Of a stretch of 64,000 nt of DNA, positions 59,088 to 64,000 are shown in pieces (the first letter of the stretch is position 1; each line of letters begins with the position of its first letter). The notes beneath the pieces were generated by a model. The model did not search any database. It saw nothing but the letters and a program-made list of their open reading frames with translations, and was not told the DNA's origin. Position numbers and translations under genes: made by a program. The DNA is from Nevskiaceae bacterium (GTDB lineage Bacteria; Pseudomonadota; Gammaproteobacteria; Nevskiales; Nevskiaceae): positions 29,157-93,156 of the forward strand of contig SSEB01000015.1 of NCBI GenBank assembly GCA_008012115.1, given 5' to 3'.

Positions 59088-60152
59088 TCAGCCGCGGCGG
59101 CGCACGATGCCGTCGTCGAGCATCTGCTCGAAGTGGTCGGTCAGCGTTTCGGCGAAGGGGCGGTAGGCGAGCCCCAGTTCGCGACGGCCCTTGCCGTTGT
59201 CGAGCTTCAGCGGATGGCCGACGTTGAGATCGACGAACTTGCGCTGCAAACCGGCCAGCGGCGCGATCAGCCAGATCATCGCCTTGGGCGCCTGCATCAG
59301 CGGCAGCAGGTACTTGCCGCCGTAGCGCTGGCGCAGCAGCTGTCCCATCTTGAACGGCGTGCTGACATCGCCGCTGACGATGTGGCGGCCCTTCGCCGCC
59401 GGCGTGTAACCGGCCTTGAGATGCGCCATCGCCACGTCGCGCACATCCACCACGCCCATCGGCAGGTCCGGCGCGCCGAGGAACATGGTGCCGTCCACCA
59501 ACTGCTTCATCGTCGTCAGGCTGGTCGAGGCGCTGGCGCGCGTCATCGACGGGCCCAGCACCAGCGACGGATTGATCGTCACCAGGTCCCAGCGCGACTG
59601 CGCGTCGTGGATCTTCCAGGCCTCGCGCTCGGCCGCGACCTTGGAGTAGGAGTAGGGCTGGTGGTTGACGCTGCTGCTGGTGTTCCAGTGCTCTTCGGTG
59701 AACACGCCGCCGGGCACTGCGTGCAGGTCGGCGTTGTCGCCGAAGATCGCCGCCACGCTGCTGGTCAGCACCACGCGCTTGACGCTGGCGGTGCGATTGA
59801 CCGCTTCCAGCACGTTGCGCGTGCCTTCCACCGCCGGCCGCACCAGCGCCTCGTTGGCGTCCTTGAAGCCGCTGATGATGAACGGTGAGGCGGTGTGCAT
59901 CACCAGCTCGCAGCCCTGCATCGGCGTGTCGAAGGCGCCGGCATCGAGCAGGTCCGCCTTGAACAGCTTGAGCTTGCCCGGATGCACCTCACCGAGCTTG
60001 TGCAGATGCTCGAGCCCGGATTTCTTCTGCGGATCGCGCACCGTGCCATGCACCGTGTGCCCGGCCTCCAGCAGGTATTTGACGATCCAGCTGGCGATAT
60101 AGCCGCTGGCGCCGGTGACCAGCACCGGCGCGGTCGGATTGATAGTGGTCAT
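59088..60152 (-). CDS. NAD-dependent epimerase/dihydroflavonol-4-reductase-like protein
   Basis: A 354-aa extended SDR. PVLVTGASGYIASWIVKYLLEAGH is the NAD(P)-binding TGxxGxxG, HTASPF the conserved segment after beta-4, VVLTSSVAA the catalytic Ser, and YSYSKVAAE the YxxxK. ATG 60152 is fixed by this N-terminus. It resembles bacterial dihydroflavonol-4-reductase/cinnamoyl-CoA-type reductases. Divergent from the FAD oxidoreductase, with one 110-bp element in the shared promoter region. Confidence 0.9.
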   Translation of the reverse strand: MTTINPTAPVLVTGASGYIASWIVKYLLEAGHTVHGTVRDPQKKSGLEHLHKLGEVHPGKLKLFKADLLDAGAFDTPMQGCELVMHTASPFIISGFKDANEALVRPAVEGTRNVLEAVNRTASVKRVVLTSSVAAIFGDNADLHAVPGGVFTEEHWNTSSSVNHQPYSYSKVAAEREAWKIHDAQSRWDLVTINPSLVLGPSMTRASASTSLTTMKQLVDGTMFLGAPDLPMGVVDVRDVAMAHLKAGYTPAAKGRHIVSGDVSTPFKMGQLLRQRYGGKYLLPLMQAPKAMIWLIAPLAGLQRKFVDLNVGHPLKLDNGKGRRELGLAYRPFAETLTDHFEQMLDDGIVRRRG

Positions 60153-60260
60153 ACGTGTGTCCCCAAGGATGGTTTGAAAAATTGTGGCGCACAGTGTGCC
60201 CGAGTCGGCAGGCGATCCGCGATAGCTGCGAAACAGGCCGTGCGCAAAGGAAAACAGCAG

Positions 60261-60370
60261 CACCCGCTCTTGGCATCGTTGATCGAGATATTGTTATTAA
60301 ATATAGATCGATTAAAAATACGATATACAATTTAAAACAATCCGGCTTTCAACCCATGCAAGAGCGGGTG
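60261..60370. repeat. 110-bp AT-core element, copy 7
   Basis: Left repeat CACCCGCT 60261-60268, core 60293-60338 (12 of 17 dyad, starts GTTATTAAATATA), right repeat AGCGGGTG 60363-60370, arms 24 bp. The terminal similarity extends inward to CACCCGCTCTTG on both ends. It is in a 364-nt region between divergent genes, 108 bp from the epimerase start and 146 bp from the FAD-oxidoreductase start, unlike the other copies, which lie between co-directional genes. Confidence 0.9.
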
Positions 60371-60516
60371 CGTCTTTTCAGGCGCATGAGTCGACCGTGC
60401 AGGGCATTGCGGCAGCGTGTCGCCACATCGTTTTGGGCGCGCGTCACCCTGCAGCCCTCCCATGCCGCAGGCCTCGCTTTTCAGGGACAATCGGCTATCG
60501 CATCGAGGACGGACGC

Positions 60517-62115
60517 ATGCACGACTGCCTCATCATCGGCGCCGGACACAACGGCCTGGTCTGCGCGGGCTATCTCGCAGCGGCGGGGCGCAAGGTGCTG
60601 GTGCTGGAGCGCCATCACACGGCGGGCGGCTGCGCGGTTACCGAGGAGATTGCGCCCGGTTACAAGGCCTCCACCGCGTCGTACCTCGTCAGCCTGCTGC
60701 TGCCGGAGGTGGAGCGTGATCTGCAACTGCGCGACTACGGTTACAAGACGCTGCCGCGCAATCCGTCGTCGTTCACGCCCTGCGAGGATGGCCGCTATCT
60801 GCTGATGGGACCGAACGCGGCATTCAACCGCCGCGAGATCGCCAAGTTTTCCGCGCGTGATGCAGAGGCTTATCCGCGCTACGAGGCGCTGCTGACGCGC
60901 ATAGCCGAATGCCTGGAGCCGACGATGATGCAGCCGGCCGCCGATCTGTTGCCGTTGCCGCGCCGTCGCGGCCTGTTCGAGTGGATTCGTCAGGCGTCGC
61001 GTGGCCGCTCGCTCTACAGCGCGCTGAAAAAACTTGGCCCCGATTTGCCAGAAGCGATGGAACTGCTGGCCGGCGACGCCACGCGCATCCTCGATCGCTG
61101 GTTCGAATCCGACATGCTCAAGGGCACGCTCGCCACCGACGCTATCATCGGCGCGTTCACGCCACCGTCTGCGCCCGGCAGCGGCTACGTGCTGCTGCAT
61201 CACGTGATGGGCGTGGCCGGCGGCGCGCGCGGCTGCTGGGCCTATGTGGAAGATGGCATGGGCGCGCTGACGCAGGCGATGGCGCGCTCAGCGCAGGCGC
61301 GCGGCGTGGATATCCGCTGCAACGCCGAGGTTGCGGAGATTCTGATCGAAGGCGGCCGCGCCTGCGGCGTGCGTCTCGTGAATGGTGAAGTGCTGCGCGC
61401 GCGGCAGGTCATCTCCAACGCCACCGCCGACATCACCTTCAATCGCCTGTTGCCGCCGTCCGCGCTGCCCTCAGAATTTCGCAGCGCGGTGCAGCGCATC
61501 AATTATTCCAGTGCCAGTCTCAAGATCAATCTCGCGTTGTCGGAACTGCCGGACTTCACTTGCCTGCCGGGCAAGGCGCCGGGACCGCAGCATCGCGGCA
61601 CCATCCACATCGGCAGCACCATCGAACACATTGAGCGCGCCTACGACGATGCCAAGTGGGGCTGCCCCAGCCAGCGGCCGGTGATCGAACTCACGCTGCC
61701 AAGCGCACTCGACACCACGCTGGCACCGCCGGGTCATCACATCGCGCAACTGTTCGTGCAGTACGCGCCGTACAAACTTGCGGAAGGCCTGCACTGGGAT
61801 GCGATCAAGGACGAGTTCGCCGACCGCTGCATCGCCGAGGTGACGCGCTACGCGCCCAACTTCGCCGCCAGCGTGTTGCACCGTCAGGTGCTGACGCCGC
61901 TGGACCTCGAACGCCGCTTCGCGCTTACCGGGGGCAACATCTTTCACGGCGCCATGTCGCTGCACCAGTTGTTCTCCCTGCGTCCGGTGCCCGGCTGGAG
62001 CGATTACCGAACGCCGTTGCCGGGGCTGTATCTCTGCGGCGCGAGCACGCATCCGGGTGGCGGTGTCATGGGTGCCTGTGGGCGCAATGCGGCGCGGGAA
62101 ATATTGCGCGGCTGA
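60517..62115 (+). CDS. FAD-dependent phytoene-dehydrogenase-like oxidoreductase (PYROXD2-like)
   Basis: A 532-aa protein. CLIIGAGHNGLVCAGYLAAAGRKVLVLERHHTAGG is the dinucleotide-binding motif with the C-terminal Glu-Arg, GLYLCGASTHPGGGVMGACGRNAAREIL the C-terminal FAD-binding segment. The family includes carotenoid desaturases and mitochondrial PYROXD2; no carotenoid genes are nearby, so the substrate is unknown. ATG 60517 is fixed by the Rossmann motif. Confidence 0.9.
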   Translation: MHDCLIIGAGHNGLVCAGYLAAAGRKVLVLERHHTAGGCAVTEEIAPGYKASTASYLVSLLLPEVERDLQLRDYGYKTLPRNPSSFTPCEDGRYLLMGPNAAFNRREIAKFSARDAEAYPRYEALLTRIAECLEPTMMQPAADLLPLPRRRGLFEWIRQASRGRSLYSALKKLGPDLPEAMELLAGDATRILDRWFESDMLKGTLATDAIIGAFTPPSAPGSGYVLLHHVMGVAGGARGCWAYVEDGMGALTQAMARSAQARGVDIRCNAEVAEILIEGGRACGVRLVNGEVLRARQVISNATADITFNRLLPPSALPSEFRSAVQRINYSSASLKINLALSELPDFTCLPGKAPGPQHRGTIHIGSTIEHIERAYDDAKWGCPSQRPVIELTLPSALDTTLAPPGHHIAQLFVQYAPYKLAEGLHWDAIKDEFADRCIAEVTRYAPNFAASVLHRQVLTPLDLERRFALTGGNIFHGAMSLHQLFSLRPVPGWSDYRTPLPGLYLCGASTHPGGGVMGACGRNAAREILRG

Positions 62116-62203
62116 GCGCTCGCCACCCGATCCGTCGAAGTTGCCTGCGGGCTGTACATCTGCGCGTCCATCCTGGCAAGAAAATTAACTCGAACCTGGC
62201 CCC

Positions 62204-62512
62204 TTAATTCCCCTTGAATTCCCCTTGAGGAGCATTCGTCCTTTCAATTTTTTGTCCGGAAACAATTTGCCCGAAGCAAGCAAAAATAACTGCGGTTGCA
62301 ATGACACTAACGCAGCGAACATAAAATCTACGGAACGCAGAGGTATGCCATTGCTCCGAACCAGACATCGAAAGTGGCACCACTGTCCAGCCAATATAAA
62401 CGCCGACAATAACGAATACAATTTCAACAAATGCTGAGCCGTCTTTGTAATCATGGGCCCAATTCAGGGCAATAAGAAAAATTATTCCTAAAACCCCAAG
62501 AAGGCCGTTCAT
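62204..62512 (-). CDS. Small membrane protein of the low-GC tail
   Basis: A 102-aa protein with three hydrophobic segments (residues about 3-17, 28-45, 70-88) and a positively charged C-terminus. No family recognised. GAGAG precedes the ATG. It lies in the AT-richer 3' tail, at the left of the minus-strand cassettes. No attC site was found beside it, so cassette status is unclear. Direct repeat-like stretches (ACCTG-GCCCC, 62190; ACCTGCCCCC, 62577) flank it weakly. Confidence 0.5.
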   Translation of the reverse strand: MNGLLGVLGIIFLIALNWAHDYKDGSAFVEIVFVIVGVYIGWTVVPLSMSGSEQWHTSAFRRFYVRCVSVIATAVIFACFGQIVSGQKIERTNAPQGEFKGN

Positions 62513-62676
62513 AAATTTACTCTCACAGAGTAGTACTTATATTCGCAAACTATCAAATAACTCTCGACGACAGCCAGTGACCTGCCCCCGAAATTGTAGC
62601 CGTTGAAGTGATGGGGCGTTCCTTGCTTCGGTTAAGTAAGCTTCTATCCGTGTGGGCCGGGACGTTGGTCAGGACC

Positions 62677-62713
62677 GTAGGGCGGATTACGGCTTGCGCC
62701 TAATCCGCCCTAC
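62677..62713. repeat. GTAGGGCGGATTA palindrome
   Basis: 13-bp perfect inverted repeat GTAGGGCGGATTA / TAATCCGCCCTAC with an 11-nt GC-rich loop. The form resembles the widespread GTAGGGTGGGTTA-type intergenic palindromes of gammaproteobacteria. It lies between the two small minus-strand genes of the accessory tail; it could form a hairpin in their transcript. Confidence 0.75.
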
Positions 62714-62739
62714 AGGCTGGAGTGCCTGGTTGGGCGGCT

Positions 62740-63114
62740 TTACCCACGGTGAACGATTGCATCATTTAGCGCACCGACAACTCGACCTATCCAGGCTTGG
62801 TCAGGGCTGCTCAACGCCTTTGCTTCACCAGAAGCGCTGCTGAGCAGGACATGGTATTTCGCCTTTTTCAGAACCCACCAAGCAATTCCGCCTGCCAGAA
62901 ATAGAAGCGCTACTACGATGGAGTCCTTTCCTCCGAGCATGGCGAGCAAACCGATTGCGATAAGAATTATTGGCCCCTTACGTGACGGTGTTTCCTCGAA
63001 TGATTTGACAGACGTAATTCCGCTCATTGCATAGGTCTGCGACGGAACGATGAAGCGTGTATTTGTTACTGTTACGCCGCCCTCACTCAAGAACGTTTTT
63101 TCTGTATCTGCCAT
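62740..63114 (-). CDS. DUF6232-like membrane protein (cassette gene)
   Basis: A 124-aa protein. TFLSEGGVTVTNTRFIVPSQTYAMSGITSVKSFEE is an N-terminal beta-rich DUF6232-like segment, followed by two hydrophobic helices (PIILIAIGLLAML, SIVVALLFLAGGIAWWVL) and a short cytoplasmic tail. ATG 63114 has GGGGAG about 7 nt upstream (ATG 63120 is closer). The gene lies 3' of the attC site at 63202-63298 in minus-strand orientation, as expected for the next cassette of an integron-type array, but no attC is found after it. Function unknown. Confidence 0.7.
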   Translation of the reverse strand: MADTEKTFLSEGGVTVTNTRFIVPSQTYAMSGITSVKSFEETPSRKGPIILIAIGLLAMLGGKDSIVVALLFLAGGIAWWVLKKAKYHVLLSSASGEAKALSSPDQAWIGRVVGALNDAIVHRG

Positions 63115-63201
63115 TTTCATACTCCCCTTTCAAGACTGCGACAAATCAAAGCGATGCCGCTACGCTACAAAAAAACGATGCGCTATGATGGCTATACTGA
63201 C

Positions 63202-63298
63202 GCCCAACGCTTGAATTCAGCGGCGTTTGAGACGACGAACATTTTGCGACCGCAAAATAGGTGACGGGTCAAACGTCCGCTGGAACGACTTGTTGTGC
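63202..63298 (-). repeat. Integron attC site 1
   Basis: On the minus strand: R'' GCACAAC (63298-63292), CAACAAGTCGTTCCAGCGGACG, an intervening variable stretch, then CGCCGCTGAATTCAAGC and R' GTTGGGC (63208-63202, fits GTTRRRY). The two halves are complementary with a likely extrahelical base (GGACG against CGCC), as in attC. It begins 6 nt after the stop of the GIY-YIG-like gene, the normal cassette arrangement. 97 bp. Confidence 0.8.
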
Positions 63299-63304
63299 GC
63301 GTGC

Positions 63305-63766
63305 TCAGCGTAACCTCCCATTGATTAGCTGCTTGATCTTTTTAAATAGCTTCTGATCGCATGCCTTCGACTTGGGATGCGTACCAAGAACACGATGGCC
63401 TTTCAATTTCAAATGTTCCGCAAGGGCCGCTTCAAGCGGCGCAACGATGTCACGGTACTTGCGATGGGCTTTCAATGTACTCTGCTCTGGGAATAGTGGG
63501 CCTATCGAAATCAATTTAAATTTGCATTGAAGCGGATCGAACAACGCCGCACGTATGTTTCGCAGCAATGTGTTGGCTGTAGCAGTTGGCCGGATGTCCA
63601 GATGCTGCCCTAGGCGTGAAAAGGGCGAGGCCGCGTACTTGGACGAACTATCGCCAGTGCGACCAACATAAAACGCCTCCTTCTCCTCTGTGGTAACCCG
63701 CCAGACGTAGAGCCAGAATCCACGTTTCAGCATGGCGCCACTGAATTCCGTTTCATGAACCTTCAT
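63305..63766 (-). CDS. GIY-YIG-like protein in an integron-type cassette
   Basis: A 153-aa protein. FWLYVWRVTTEEKEAFYVGRTGDSSSKYAASPFSRLGQHLD has the order of a GIY-YIG nuclease core (Y-x-W-x...-FYVG-RTGD), but the first tripeptide is not GIY and no clear catalytic Glu is visible in the C-terminal part, so it may be a diverged or inactive member. The ATG 63766 starts 3 nt after R' of attC site 2 and the gene ends 6 nt before attC site 1, so the unit is one gene cassette. No promoter of its own is seen. Confidence 0.72.
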   Translation of the reverse strand: MKVHETEFSGAMLKRGFWLYVWRVTTEEKEAFYVGRTGDSSSKYAASPFSRLGQHLDIRPTATANTLLRNIRAALFDPLQCKFKLISIGPLFPEQSTLKAHRKYRDIVAPLEAALAEHLKLKGHRVLGTHPKSKACDQKLFKKIKQLINGRLR

Positions 63767-63769
63767 TGC

Positions 63770-63854
63770 GCCCAACGCATGGAGTTAAGCGTCACCGAGC
63801 GTAGCGAGGGTATCGCCGCATCGCGGCGATGTACGCTTGAACGACTTGTTGGAA
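63770..63854 (-). repeat. Integron attC site 2
   Basis: On the minus strand: R'' TTCCAAC (63854-63848), CAACAAGTCGTTCAAGCGTAC, a variable centre with two small hairpins, then GACGCTTAACTCCATGC and R' GTTGGGC (63776-63770). 85 bp. The arms AAGCG/CGCTT and the AACAAGTCGTT start match attC site 1 and the common attC type of integron cassettes. R' is followed 3 nt later by the ATG of the GIY-YIG-like gene. Confidence 0.82.
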
Positions 63855-63932
63855 TCTCGGCCATATCCGACATCTCATTCTGCTCTCAACCCCTATGCTC
63901 ATCGCGCCATCCCTTCTGCAGATGGGCGCTCC

Positions 63933-63999
63933 TTACAAAGCGCTAAAGTGAAATGTACGTATAACTTGTTATGCGTCAGAGCGCTTTAGCGCTTTGTAA
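63933..63999. repeat. Large inverted repeat at the window end
   Basis: Perfect 16-bp inverted repeat TTACAAAGCGCTAAAG (63933-63948) / CTTTAGCGCTTTGTAA (63984-63999). Within the 35-nt loop is a second dyad ACGTATAAC / GTTATGCGT (63957-63965, 63968-63976, one mismatch). CTTGTTATGCG resembles the R'' end of an attC site in the same orientation, but no partner R' is found. It may be a hairpin in the array or the end of another element. Confidence 0.55.
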
Positions 64000-64000
64000 C

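Noticed and set aside
62185..62600. Insertion-sequence ends or duplicated repeats flanking the small membrane protein gene
   Set aside because: The two stretches (62190 and 62574) agree at only 13 of 17 positions and no transposase or terminal inverted repeat is present.
63850..63976. A third attC site ending at GTTATGC (63968-63974)
   Set aside because: The right end resembles an R'' half but no matching R' (GTTRRRY with complementary L arm) is found to the left; reported only as an inverted repeat.

Overview
The window is 64 kb of mostly high-GC chromosomal DNA. It looks proteobacterial: it carries the AcnD/PrpF form of the methylcitrate cycle under a sigma-54-type PrpR, a Wzx/Wzc-type exopolysaccharide locus, outer-membrane beta-barrels and lipoproteins, and bidirectional GC-rich terminators. 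A gamma- or betaproteobacterium fits best; I cannot name the genus. No rRNA, tRNA or CRISPR array was recognised.

Layout. 1-3 kb: the end of an SDR gene, a saccharopine-dehydrogenase-like reductase, a tandem universal stress protein and an eRF1-like small protein. 3.4-15.3 kb: propionate and anaplerosis block, with pyruvate carboxylase, prpF, an SRPBCC protein, acnD, prpC and prpB on the minus strand and prpR divergent. A candidate sigma-54 promoter and a nested TGTTTCA/TGAAACA operator lie between prpB and prpR. 15.4-38.6 kb: a transporter, then a long plus-strand exopolysaccharide locus (acyltransferase, flippase, sugar methyltransferase, six or seven glycosyltransferases, a cytidylyltransferase plus CDP-alcohol phosphotransferase pair, three O-antigen ligase/polymerase-like membrane proteins, initiating glycosylphosphotransferase, outer-membrane barrel, export protein, tyrosine autokinase, TPR and FecR proteins). 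Many of these genes overlap by 4 nt. The locus ends at a strong bidirectional terminator. 38.7-62.1 kb: mixed metabolism (FadH, a PslG-like glycoside hydrolase, methyltransferase, thiolase, gamma-synthase-like PLP enzyme, an alkaline-phosphatase-fold transferase, patatin, M3 peptidase, CysH, GST, carotenoid-dehydrogenase-like oxidoreductase). 62.2-64 kb: a lower-GC accessory tail with two integron-type attC sites bracketing a GIY-YIG-like gene, and a DUF6232-like gene in the next cassette position.

The most unusual signal is a family of seven dispersed intergenic elements at 3069, 16420, 24829, 42135, 46196, 57299 and 60261. Every copy is exactly 110 bp with the same geometry: an 8-bp GC-rich terminal inverted repeat (CACCCGCT/AGCGGGTG), a 24-bp variable arm, a 46-bp almost pure A+T core beginning GTT and ending AAC (CAC in one copy), another 24-bp arm, and the inverted terminal repeat. 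Geometry and dyad symmetry are kept although arm and core sequences have diverged, which suggests selection on a DNA or RNA structure or a nucleoprotein complex rather than a recent mobile-element burst. I do not recognise this family.
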